Source of the DNA: Bacillus pseudomycoides
Lineage (GTDB): Bacteria > Bacillota > Bacilli > Bacillales > Bacillaceae_G
Assembly (NCBI RefSeq): GCF_022811845.1
Contig: NZ_CP064266.1
Coordinates: 682,001 to 746,000 of the forward strand
Reading direction: 5' to 3'
DNA: 64,000 nucleotides
Shown in pieces: positions 1-7,488 of this stretch. A program made the translations under genes and the position numbers. Position 1 is the stretch's first letter. The number at the start of each line of letters is the position of its first letter. Under the pieces are notes generated by a model, which saw only the letters and a program-made list of their open reading frames with translations, searched no databases and was not told the DNA's origin.

Positions 1-78
1 TCTGACTTGGACAATCATATTTCCAATAATCAAGAACAACTCACCGAGTGGATTGCTGGAATGGATAGTTTTTCTTAA
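1..78 (+). CDS. C-terminal tail of a YtzH-like protein (partial, runs off the left edge)
   Basis: An open frame enters from the left edge and stops at TAA 76-78, giving 25 residues that end in WIAGMDSFS. It is convergent with the ytmP-like gene 3 bp further on. In Bacillus subtilis the small protein of unknown function YtzH sits between trmB and ytmP. Position and the short acidic, Trp-containing tail fit YtzH. Only the tail is visible, so the name rests mostly on gene order. Confidence 0.5.
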   Translation, partial: SDLDNHISNNQEQLTEWIAGMDSFS

Positions 79-81
79 CCT

Positions 82-879
82 TTACTCCATGGCAAGTAGT
101 TGCTGTAAATATTGATGCCAATATTCAGCTTCTGCTTGCTGTTTTTTTGCTGTATCCCATTGAACAGATAAGATGGTTTGTGCCACTACATACCATTTCA
201 TACGCTGAAGCAATGATTCATTCATTGTAATCCCATAATAAGATAACCATTCGTTCCATTGATGGCGAGGGACATACCAATATAATAACATGCCAAGATC
301 AAGGGCAGGATCCGCAATAACAGCCCCATCCCAGTCAATTAAAAATAATTCATCTTCATCCGATAATAACCAATTGTTATGATTGACATCACAGTGGCAT
401 ACGACAAACTCATCATATTCAATATCCTTTAATGAACTTTTTAAATATTGAAGCCCCGCCTGGATGGTTTTATCTGTTTTTATCTCTCCTCTTAAAACAA
501 AATACAATTGCTGCAATAGCTCTTGTGCATGAATGGGCTGTTTTCCAAGCCTTTGTATCATCTGTACAAGCGCTTTAGAAGAATGTATTTTCTTTAAAAG
601 CTTCGCAACACGCTCTAATTTCATATCTTCTGGCTCTAGCTTCTGCCCGGGAAGCCATTTTTGAGCTGAAATTACATCACCGTTCGTTACCCTTCTTGTC
701 CAAAGTAATTTTGGAACAATTCCCTCTGCTGACAATACCGCTAAAAAGGGCGATGTATTCCTCTTTAAAAATAGCTTTTGTTGTCCATTTTGCGCAATAT
801 ATGCATCGCCCGTTGCCCCACCAGCTGGTATAAGACTCCACTCTTTTCCTAATAATTGTTCCAACCATTCCATATCCAT
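82..879 (-). CDS. ytmP: YtmP-like phosphotransferase (APH/choline kinase fold)
   Basis: A 265-residue protein of the aminoglycoside phosphotransferase/choline kinase superfamily. The N-terminal lobe has a Gly-rich ATP loop (PAGGATGDAY, about 18-27). The catalytic Brenner motif is CHCDVNHNNWLL (about 161-172), and the metal-binding Asp is in LIDWDGAVIADPALDLG (about 178-194). It is a soluble cytoplasmic kinase whose substrate in Bacillus is not established. Its place next to the pullulanase matches the ytmP-amyX order of B. subtilis. A terminator-like hairpin separates it from the upstream ORF, so it probably has its own promoter. Confidence 0.85.
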   Translation of the reverse strand: MDMEWLEQLLGKEWSLIPAGGATGDAYIAQNGQQKLFLKRNTSPFLAVLSAEGIVPKLLWTRRVTNGDVISAQKWLPGQKLEPEDMKLERVAKLLKKIHSSKALVQMIQRLGKQPIHAQELLQQLYFVLRGEIKTDKTIQAGLQYLKSSLKDIEYDEFVVCHCDVNHNNWLLSDEDELFLIDWDGAVIADPALDLGMLLYWYVPRHQWNEWLSYYGITMNESLLQRMKWYVVAQTILSVQWDTAKKQQAEAEYWHQYLQQLLAME

Positions 880-913
880 TACCCGTTAACAAATCCTTAT
901 CTTTTATAGTTAT

Positions 914-951
914 GAAAAGAAAAACCGCAACACATTTTGAACATGTTGTGG
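914..951 (-). terminator. Rho-independent terminator, minus strand
   Basis: On the minus strand CCACAACA and TGTGTTGCGG pair around a short loop and are followed by TTTTTCTTTT. It lies between the ORF at 984-1322 and ytmP, and would end transcription coming from the pullulanase side. Confidence 0.7.
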
Positions 952-983
952 ATTCATATGAAAACGCCCACCACTTAGCTCCT

Positions 984-1322
984 TTAGATCTTAAAGCGAG
1001 GGTTTCTCGTGTATCTTCTCGAACAGATGTCTAACACGAGCAGAGTTGACACAGTTTCCCAATGGTACAACCCCTTTATTCCATTGGCAAACGCCTTTGG
1101 AACTACTTTTTTAATATATTCTACAACGGCAATTACAATCAATTCATCTTCGTCCTCAAAGACATGCTGAGCATAGCCCCTGAGGACGGTATCTTCTTGC
1201 TTGTTTTTTGATATAAAACTTGGCATAGGCCAAGAAATCAGGACAAATGATCTGTCCATTCTTTTATATTTTACAAAACCAATCATGCAATGACAACTTA
1301 TCGAAATCGTCACCTTTGTCAA
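984..1322 (-). CDS. Unrecognised 112-residue ORF downstream of the pullulanase
   Basis: This open frame starts at a TTG 40 bp after the pullulanase stop and has no clear ribosome site. The C-terminal part (about residues 45-90, with EDEDELIVIAVVEYIKKVV) looks like a real folded protein: alternating hydrophobic strand and charged helix. The first 35 residues, with two Cys and scattered Arg, look less natural. The same frame stays open for about 14 codons upstream of the TTG without an ATG. It may be a genuine small gene with a poor start or the remnant of a longer one. I recognise no family. Confidence 0.35.
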   Translation of the reverse strand: MTKVTISISCHCMIGFVKYKRMDRSFVLISWPMPSFISKNKQEDTVLRGYAQHVFEDEDELIVIAVVEYIKKVVPKAFANGIKGLYHWETVSTLLVLDICSRRYTRNPRFKI

Positions 1323-1362
1323 TTCTACATTTATTACATTCTCATCGTCAAGTAGCGATTTG

Positions 1363-3504
1363 TCACATTATCGCCAATATATACGAGCTAATTGGAGCCA
1401 TTTGGAATTGCCTTCCTTGAAATGAGGAAATCGGCTGTATATTTGCTTGTGCACTATCTGCTAATATGTGCCACATTTCATGTTTTGGCAGTGAAATCGT
1501 CTCTAATTGCAAACCGTTATGAAACAAAACAACAATTTCCTTCCAGGGACCGAATTCTTCTACATGTTGTAAATGATAGGCAACAACAGTAGGAGGCGCT
1601 TGTAAAAATGTCATATGCTTTTTTATAAGATGAGCCGCTTGAAAACGAAATGCTCTATGTGCCTTACGAATTGCAATTAACCCTTGTATATAAGCGGCCG
1701 TTTCCATTTCTTTCTCTTTTTGATCCCAATCAAGCTGATTAATTTCATCAAGCGCATTGTAACTATTTTCATTTCCTTTCTTAGAACGGTAAAACTCTTG
1801 TCCTGCATGTAAAAACGGAATCCCTTGTGAGAACAATGTCATTGCTGTCGCTAATCGATGACGCCTTTTTTGTATATCTTCCGCTTCCTGATTGCTACGC
1901 ACGAGTTTATCCCACATCGTCATATTGTCATGACATTCTACATAGTTGATACTTTGAATAGGCTCTAAAAACAACCCTTCTCCTTTTTCATTTACAAGAC
2001 TTCCTGTTAACACATATTGTAAATGTTTCAAATCTATACTTTCTCCAAATGCAAAGCCACGTTTACTTACATCGAACGTGCTACCTTTTATGGTATCACG
2101 AAATTGATCATTGAACTGGGCAATTCGTGGCATTTTATGCGCATTATGAAGCGTTGCCTTCTCTTCTGCTGAAAGTGGTGTTTGCAAATCCCATCCTTCA
2201 CCTAATAGCAATGCATCATGCTTTATTTTTCTTACTTCCTTCTCTAACTCATTCATCGTTTCTACATCTAAAACTCCCATTAAATCAAATCGAAACCCAT
2301 CAACATTATATTCAGTAAGCCAATATAACACAGAATCTATTATAAATTTTCGCATCATCTTTCGCTCTGATGCTATATCATTGCCAACTCCTGTTCCATT
2401 TGATGGCATACCATTTTCATCATGTCTGAAATAATATCCCGGTACAAGCTTTTCAAAAGATGACGTTTCTCTTTCATATACATGATTGTATACAACATCC
2501 AAAATCACACGAAGTCCATGTTCATGAAACTTTTCAATAAGTTGTTTACACTCCTTGATTCGGTTGTAGGGATCCGTAGGATCACTTGCATATACTCCCG
2601 TTGGAACGTTGTAATATAACGGGTTATAACCCCAGTTATACATTTCCAGAGGCTTCATTTCATCTACACCAGCAAAATGATGCAAAGGCAAAATCTCAAC
2701 ATGTGTAATTCCTAATTTTTTTATATAAGAAAAGACAGTTTCCGTTCCAAGTTTCCCCTTCGTGTTCTCTTCTGTTAATCCCACATATGTTCCCTTTTTT
2801 GTGACACCACTATTTGGATGCATGGTCGCATCACGAATATGAACTTCATATAAGATTGCATCAGTAAAAGAATCTAATTTCGATAACGTATTTTGCTGCT
2901 TTATATATGTCTTCGCAAGATCAACTACAATTCCATATTTCCCATTCACCGATACAGATTTCACATATGGATCTATAGCTTCGTTCCATATTAAATTAAT
3001 ACAAACGAGAAATGTGTACTGCGCCCCTTCAAAATCTCCTTGTAAAACATAGGACCAAACACCATTCCATTCCCTTTGCATCTCATAATCCGTATACTCT
3101 TTATCGTTTTTATAAATTCTTACTTTCGCAAGTCTTGCAGTTGGCGCCCACATTTTAAACGTTGTTTTTTCCTTTTCATAACAAGCTCCTAAATCGCTAC
3201 CATCATAATAATATTTCTCATCAAATACATTCGTTCGAATAACCGCCCCAATTTGTAAATCTGTTTCCTTATTCCGCTCATCTCGCACTGTATAATACTT
3301 CCCCACATCAAGTGGATATTCTATATAACATTCATACTTCGTTACATCTGGAAGGGAAATGATTTGAGCAATCTTCAGCTCCCATACATGATTTCCTTCC
3401 TGCATAAAAAATGTCCGGCTTATTCCATACGTATGTGGGAGCAAAATTGTAATTTTATTCATTTCATCTAAATAGGCTTCAAATGGACGTTTTACTTTCA
3501 GCAT
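1363..3504 (-). CDS. pulA: Type I pullulanase (AmyX/PulA)
   Basis: A 713-residue glycoside hydrolase family 13 enzyme that cleaves alpha-1,6 branch points in pullulan, glycogen and limit dextrins. An N-terminal carbohydrate-binding/E-set region (about 1-210, with TFKMWAPTARLAKVRIY) precedes the catalytic barrel. Barrel motifs seen: VILDVVYNH (region I), DGFRFDLMG with the nucleophile Asp (region II), LLGEGWDL with the acid/base Glu (region III) and YVECHDNMT (region IV). There is no signal peptide, so it should act in the cytoplasm like B. subtilis AmyX. The length is typical. The ATG follows GGTGA by a short A/T spacer. Its neighbours ytmP and thpR match the B. subtilis region. Confidence 0.95.
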   Translation of the reverse strand: MLKVKRPFEAYLDEMNKITILLPHTYGISRTFFMQEGNHVWELKIAQIISLPDVTKYECYIEYPLDVGKYYTVRDERNKETDLQIGAVIRTNVFDEKYYYDGSDLGACYEKEKTTFKMWAPTARLAKVRIYKNDKEYTDYEMQREWNGVWSYVLQGDFEGAQYTFLVCINLIWNEAIDPYVKSVSVNGKYGIVVDLAKTYIKQQNTLSKLDSFTDAILYEVHIRDATMHPNSGVTKKGTYVGLTEENTKGKLGTETVFSYIKKLGITHVEILPLHHFAGVDEMKPLEMYNWGYNPLYYNVPTGVYASDPTDPYNRIKECKQLIEKFHEHGLRVILDVVYNHVYERETSSFEKLVPGYYFRHDENGMPSNGTGVGNDIASERKMMRKFIIDSVLYWLTEYNVDGFRFDLMGVLDVETMNELEKEVRKIKHDALLLGEGWDLQTPLSAEEKATLHNAHKMPRIAQFNDQFRDTIKGSTFDVSKRGFAFGESIDLKHLQYVLTGSLVNEKGEGLFLEPIQSINYVECHDNMTMWDKLVRSNQEAEDIQKRRHRLATAMTLFSQGIPFLHAGQEFYRSKKGNENSYNALDEINQLDWDQKEKEMETAAYIQGLIAIRKAHRAFRFQAAHLIKKHMTFLQAPPTVVAYHLQHVEEFGPWKEIVVLFHNGLQLETISLPKHEMWHILADSAQANIQPISSFQGRQFQMAPISSYILAIM

Positions 3505-3540
3505 AAAAAATCACCATCATTCTCGAAATTAAAATGAAAC

Positions 3541-3734
3541 TATATGAATACAAATTGAAAAAACGACATAAAACCTTTCTTTTTAAATGGGAGAAAGCAA
3601 CTGACCATGCATAGAAGCGGTCAGAACCTCTTCCTGCCCCGTGCGCCGTTAACCTAAAGACAGAGCATGAGTTCAAATCACTTTTTCTTTTACATAGCAG
3701 AAGTTTCTATGTCGAAAAATCAAAATAAATTTAT
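3541..3734 (+). repeat. bcr1-like dispersed repeat, copy 1 (divergent)
   Basis: This ~195 bp non-coding stretch shares an ordered set of blocks with 43321-43519 and 47355-47554: a start rich in A around CATAAAA, then GCATAGAA-CGGTCAG, CCT-TTCCT-CC, and an end with ATGTCGAAAAATCAAAAT. It is the most diverged of the three copies. B. cereus-group genomes carry many such 'bcr' elements; assignment to bcr1 is from memory of its size and setting. The 65-codon open frame crossing it is a chance frame. Confidence 0.7.
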
Positions 3735-3763
3735 CTCTTTAAGAAATAGGTATCCCCTAAAGT

Positions 3764-3830
3764 TAAAGTGAAACTTTAATCAGTGGGGGTCTTACTGCCC
3801 GCGAATAGCGGAATAAATCAGACGTTACAT
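3764..3830 (+). repeat. Hairpin repeat of the AAAGTGAAACTTTA family, copy i
   Basis: It contains AAAGTGAAACTTTAATCAG followed by GTGGGGGTCTTACTGCCC and an AATAGCGGAATAAATC tail. The same blocks recur at 4488-4578, 21108-21172 (inverted) and 23250-23362. It lies 30 bp after the bcr1-like copy, and together the two fill the gap between thpR and the pullulanase gene. Confidence 0.65.
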
Positions 3831-3877
3831 ACACTTACTACTTTCTACAGTATATTCACATTCATAAGAAACGTTTT

Positions 3878-4432
3878 TTACACTTTAGATTTCTCTAATT
3901 TTATTTCAGCAATTGCTCTATATTTGGGAGTTTCTTGAACATTCGATTCGTATAATGTCACCGTATTAGCTTGAAACACAATCGAATGTAGCAATTTTAC
4001 ATCATTTAAATCAAACGCGTTCTCCCCCAACCATTTACGCGCTACTGTAATATGCGGGTGATATGGACGTGTTTCAAGAGAAAATCCATTATTTTTACAC
4101 ATAGCATGTACTTCTTTTTGCAGGTCAAATAGGGCCTGATTTTCTTTTAATCCAGCCCAAAATATACGTGGGCTTTCCCTTAGACCGAATGTAGAAAATT
4201 TTTGCAGCGTGAGCTCTAACTCCGGTGTATTCACAAGGAGTTGTAATCCTTTCTCTATCCCTTGCAATTGTTCCTGCGTCGCACTTCCTAAAAAAGAAAG
4301 TGTAATATGATAATCTTCTTTATGTACCCATGAGCGAAATGGTAACTTGTCCTTCATTTCCTCCTTATAATTTGCAAGTATGTCTTTTATATGACTTGGT
4401 AAAGTCACTGCTATAAAATAATGTGGAACCAT
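3878..4432 (-). CDS. thpR: RNA 2',3'-cyclic phosphodiesterase ThpR (LigT family)
   Basis: Two HxTx motifs of the 2H phosphoesterase superfamily are present: HITLSFLG and HITVARKW, about 85 residues apart. These form the active site that opens 2',3'-cyclic phosphates on RNA. The usual start is the ATG of MVPHYFIAV at 4432, preceded by AAAAAGGAGAAGATAGAT. The longer frame to 4474 adds only a Lys/Asn-rich stretch with no ribosome site. The resulting length of 184 residues is normal. Bacillus subtilis YtlP occupies the equivalent place beside amyX. The protein is cytoplasmic; its physiological RNA substrate is not clear. Confidence 0.9.
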   Translation of the reverse strand: MVPHYFIAVTLPSHIKDILANYKEEMKDKLPFRSWVHKEDYHITLSFLGSATQEQLQGIEKGLQLLVNTPELELTLQKFSTFGLRESPRIFWAGLKENQALFDLQKEVHAMCKNNGFSLETRPYHPHITVARKWLGENAFDLNDVKLLHSIVFQANTVTLYESNVQETPKYRAIAEIKLEKSKV

Positions 4433-4487
4433 ATCTATCTTCTCCTTTTTGTTATTGTTGCTTTTCTTTTGCATCTCATTCCAACAA

Positions 4488-4578
4488 GATAAAGTGAAAC
4501 TTTAATCATTGTTTTTTCATTCTCCACCTAACTTCTTTGCTTTCGCTGAATTTTGAGGTGGGGTCTTATTGAATGCAA
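4488..4578 (+). repeat. Hairpin repeat of the AAAGTGAAACTTTA family, copy ii
   Basis: It begins AAAGTGAAACTTTAATCA and contains CTCCACCTAAC and GAGGTGGGGTCTTATTG, which fold back on each other. It lies just upstream of thpR. The middle differs from the other copies. Confidence 0.55.
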
Positions 4579-4587
4579 ATATCTAGA

Positions 4588-4617
4588 TAAAAAAAATCCG
4601 CCCTCCAAATGGAGAAC
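4588..4617 (-). terminator. Terminator of pepV
   Basis: On the minus strand CCGTTCTCC-ATTT-GGAGGGCGG is followed by ATTTTTTTT. It begins 26 bp past the pepV stop. Confidence 0.8.
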
Positions 4618-4642
4618 GGTCATATTTCAGCATACAATCAGC

Positions 4643-6049
4643 CTATTTCGCTAATTCATAAATCGCTTGTGCATAAATTGCTGTTGCTTTTAGTAAATCT
4701 TCTATTTCAATATACTCATCCTTTTGATGAGCAAGTTCTTCTTTACCAGGGAATAGCGGACCAAATGCGACACCAGCTTTTAGTGAACGAGCATATGTAC
4801 CGCCGCCGATTGCTAATAGCTCTGCTTTCTCTCCTGTTTGTTCTTCATACACCCGTTGCAATGTACGAATTAAAACATGATCTTTATCCACATGATGCGG
4901 ACGTGAATTAGAATAATCAGCTACTTGGAAGCCATTCTTTCCGACGTAGTCTTTTAATTTCTGCACTGTCTCTTCAAAATTCGTTGTTACTGGGTAGCGT
5001 ACATTTATACCTAAGTTTCCGCCTTCTTCTTTCGTATAAGAAAGGCGACCTACATTGATTGTTAATGGTCCACTAATTTCATCTTTATAAGCGATTCCTG
5101 CTTTTTCTCCAAGCGTATCATTCGTAAATGTTTCTGTAACAAATGCTACAAATGAAGCACCTTTACCGTCAAGAGCAATCGTTGTTAAGAAGTTCGCTAA
5201 CAAGAGCCCTGCATTTTCACCTTTTTCAGGAGTAGAACCGTGAGCAGAAATCCCTTCTACTTGTAACGTTACTGTATTTCCTTCTATATTTGCTTTACCT
5301 GTTTTCTTCATAGTTTGTAAGTATTGTTCATAAGTATCACCAACCACCTCTGCCTTTTCAGTCATAATCACTGCTTCTGCAAAATCAGGAACCATATTTA
5401 AACGGCGACCTGAAGAAAATGAAACAAGCTCATATTCTCCAGCTTTTGTTTCACTATTCTGTTGCACAACTTGTATATCGGAGATCCCTTTTTCCGCATT
5501 AATAATAGGAAAATCAGCATCTGGTGCAAACCCAAGCGTTGGCATTTCTTCATTTTTAAAGTAGTGATCAACACATTTCCAGTTACTTTCTTCATCCGTT
5601 CCTAAAATCATGCGAACGCGTTTTGAAAGTGGTAATCCTAATTCCTTTACAATTTTCATTGCGTAATAAGCCGCCATTGTTGGCCCTTTATCATCAATCG
5701 CACCACGTGCATAAATCTTTCCATCACGAATATCAGCGCTGTATGCAGGAGTTGTCCAACCATCTCCTTCTGGTACAACATCAACGTGACAAAGAATACC
5801 AACTAACTCTTCTCCTTGTCCCATTTCAAGATGCCCTGCATACCCTTCTAAATTTTTAGAAGTAAGTCCTTCTACTTCCCCTTTATGTAACATGAAGGAC
5901 AATGCTTTTGCTACACCCTCTCCAAACGGTGCACCCTCTTTTGTCGTCTCTTCTTCCCATACACTTTTAATTTGCAGAAATTGCTGCGTGTCATGAATTA
6001 ATGCATCTTTTCTTTTCTCAACTTCTTCTGTCCAATTAATTGCTGACAT
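4643..6049 (-). CDS. pepV: Dipeptidase PepV (M20 metallopeptidase)
   Basis: A 468-residue M20 zinc dipeptidase that hydrolyses dipeptides, including beta-Ala-X in characterised homologues. The metal site is visible: GILCHVDVVPEGDGW (about 82-96), ARGAIDDKGP (about 114-123), GTDEESNW with the catalytic Glu pair (about 149-156), and a C-terminal His in the FPGKEELAHQKDEYI region. A lid domain (about 185-380) contains ISAHGSTPE. The start ATG follows AGAGGTGAATGAGTT. It is cytoplasmic, and the B. subtilis counterpart is ytjP in the same neighbourhood. A terminator follows, and it appears monocistronic. Confidence 0.92.
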   Translation of the reverse strand: MSAINWTEEVEKRKDALIHDTQQFLQIKSVWEEETTKEGAPFGEGVAKALSFMLHKGEVEGLTSKNLEGYAGHLEMGQGEELVGILCHVDVVPEGDGWTTPAYSADIRDGKIYARGAIDDKGPTMAAYYAMKIVKELGLPLSKRVRMILGTDEESNWKCVDHYFKNEEMPTLGFAPDADFPIINAEKGISDIQVVQQNSETKAGEYELVSFSSGRRLNMVPDFAEAVIMTEKAEVVGDTYEQYLQTMKKTGKANIEGNTVTLQVEGISAHGSTPEKGENAGLLLANFLTTIALDGKGASFVAFVTETFTNDTLGEKAGIAYKDEISGPLTINVGRLSYTKEEGGNLGINVRYPVTTNFEETVQKLKDYVGKNGFQVADYSNSRPHHVDKDHVLIRTLQRVYEEQTGEKAELLAIGGGTYARSLKAGVAFGPLFPGKEELAHQKDEYIEIEDLLKATAIYAQAIYELAK

Positions 6050-6226
6050 AACTCATTCACCTCTTCTATATTCTCTCTTTCATCATAGCAAACGAAAATC
6101 CGATATGCCAACAAGAGAACATTCAATGATTAACAATTTTAATATTTCAGACACTTCTCATTAGTTTTTCTTTTATTTTTCTAAAAAAATTTGCAGGAAT
6201 TTGGCGTTTTACGTAGAATTTTATGT

Positions 6227-6262
6227 GGTAGTTGATAGAAGAGACATAGAGTGTCAACTACC
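6227..6262. other. Inverted repeat in the pepV/ytzE divergent intergenic region
   Basis: GGTAGTTGA and TCAACTACC form perfect 9 bp arms separated by 18 bp, in the 357 bp between the divergent pepV and ytzE starts. It is followed by AATATTTTT. It could be an operator or a weak terminator. The rest of this gap is A/T-rich with no gene visible. Confidence 0.45.
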
Positions 6263-6406
6263 AATATTTTTCTATTTTATTATTTGTTAAACTTTTGTAA
6301 AATTTAACTAGGTTAAAGCATGAAATTTGTCAAGTGGAGTACAATGGAAGTAAGGACCTTCTTTCCTGAATGGGGTCAAAAAAACTAGTAGAGGAGTGGT
6401 TTTCTC

Positions 6407-6628
6407 TTGAAACCTACGACTACTCGTATGCTAACACGCATTAAATCAATTTATATGTACATCAATGAGAATGGTACGGTAACGACGAAAGACCTTGTAG
6501 ATGAGTTCGGGATCACACCGCGAACAATACAACGTGATCTGAATGTGTTGCAGTTTAATGAACTCGTGTATAGCCCTTGCCGCGGTAAGTGGACAACAAC
6601 AGGAAAGAAAGTGAGAATGACCTCATAA
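6407..6628 (+). CDS. ytzE: Small DeoR-type helix-turn-helix protein (YtzE-like)
   Basis: A 73-residue protein that is essentially one winged helix-turn-helix: RIKSIYMYINENGTVTTKDL (about 11-30), then the recognition helix in FGITPRTIQRDLNVLQ. DeoR regulators usually carry a sugar-phosphate sensing domain; that is absent here, as in B. subtilis YtzE. The start is TTG at 6407, 11 bp after GAGGAG. A shared terminator separates it from the converging rsuA-like gene. The target genes are unknown. Confidence 0.85.
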   Translation: MKPTTTRMLTRIKSIYMYINENGTVTTKDLVDEFGITPRTIQRDLNVLQFNELVYSPCRGKWTTTGKKVRMTS

Positions 6629-6660
6629 CAAAAACAATTGTATCTAAAATATAATACATA

Positions 6661-6702
6661 CCCCTTTCTATGAAATTAGAAAGGGGTTCTTTCTATTTTT
6701 TG
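6661..6702. terminator. Terminator between ytzE and the rsuA-like gene
   Basis: CCCCTTTCT and AGAAAGGGG pair around an 8 nt loop. A T-rich run follows on the plus strand, so it ends ytzE, and the converging gene can use the same stem. Confidence 0.8.
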
Positions 6703-6717
6703 GAATCGGTCTCAATC

Positions 6718-7446
6718 TTAATTATCAGTTTGAACTTGATACGTTTTTAACATTTCCACTTCTTCATCTGTTAATTCACGATATTGACCAAGTTCTAATT
6801 CTTCATCTAACACTAAAGGTCCCATCTCTGTTCTCTTTAAGTAGACAACTTTTTTCCCTACCGCTTCAAACATACGCTTTACTTGATGGAATTTCCCTTC
6901 TGTAATGACAAGCTCGATTTCAGACACATCGTCGCTTTTCAAAATTGTAAGCTCACCTGGCTTCGTTTCATAGCCATCATCTATAATAACACCTTTTGCA
7001 AATTCTTCTACATCTTTCTCTGTTACAACTCCGGCTACGTGTGCATAATATTTTTTCGGCACGTGTTTTTTCGGAGTTAACAACTGATGTGCAAGCTTCC
7101 CATCATTTGTTAATAATAGGAACCCTTCTGTATCAATATCAAGTCTTCCAACTGGAAACGGATCAAAGATTGCATCTTCTAATTCCAATAAATCAACAAC
7201 TGTTTCATGATTATCATCTTCTGTTGCCGAAATGACACCTTGTGGCTTATGCATCATTAAATATACAAATTCCTTATATTCAACAATCTCACCGTGAATC
7301 GTAACCTCTTGTTCTTCTACATTCACATGAAACTTCGCATCTTTTACTGGCATTCCATCAATTTTTACAACGCCGTCCTTTAATAATTTCTTCACTTCTT
7401 TTCTACTTCCGTATCCCATGTTTGCTAATAATTTATCTAATCTCAT
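6718..7446 (-). CDS. Ribosomal small-subunit pseudouridine synthase, RsuA/RluB family
   Basis: A 242-residue protein. The N-terminal S4 RNA-binding domain (MRLDKLLANMGYGSRKEVKK, 1-20, onward to about 60) is followed by the RsuA/RluB catalytic domain, with the conserved Asp in VGRLDIDTEGFLLLTND (about 99-115). It isomerises a uridine in 16S rRNA; by homology to B. subtilis YtzG this would be the RsuA-type position 516 site, although RluB/RluF-type specificity cannot be excluded. The ATG follows AAGGTGAAAGA. It lies 42 bp downstream of ytgP on the same strand and is probably cotranscribed with it. Confidence 0.88.
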   Translation of the reverse strand: MRLDKLLANMGYGSRKEVKKLLKDGVVKIDGMPVKDAKFHVNVEEQEVTIHGEIVEYKEFVYLMMHKPQGVISATEDDNHETVVDLLELEDAIFDPFPVGRLDIDTEGFLLLTNDGKLAHQLLTPKKHVPKKYYAHVAGVVTEKDVEEFAKGVIIDDGYETKPGELTILKSDDVSEIELVITEGKFHQVKRMFEAVGKKVVYLKRTEMGPLVLDEELELGQYRELTDEEVEMLKTYQVQTDN

Positions 7447-7488
7447 TCTTTCACCTTCTTGTATTTATCATAGAAAAGGGGACGTGTA

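Noticed and set aside
3479..3676. 65-codon minus-strand frame upstream of the pullulanase
   Set aside because: It overlaps the pullulanase start and runs through the bcr1-like repeat. No ribosome site, and the composition is that of repeat DNA.
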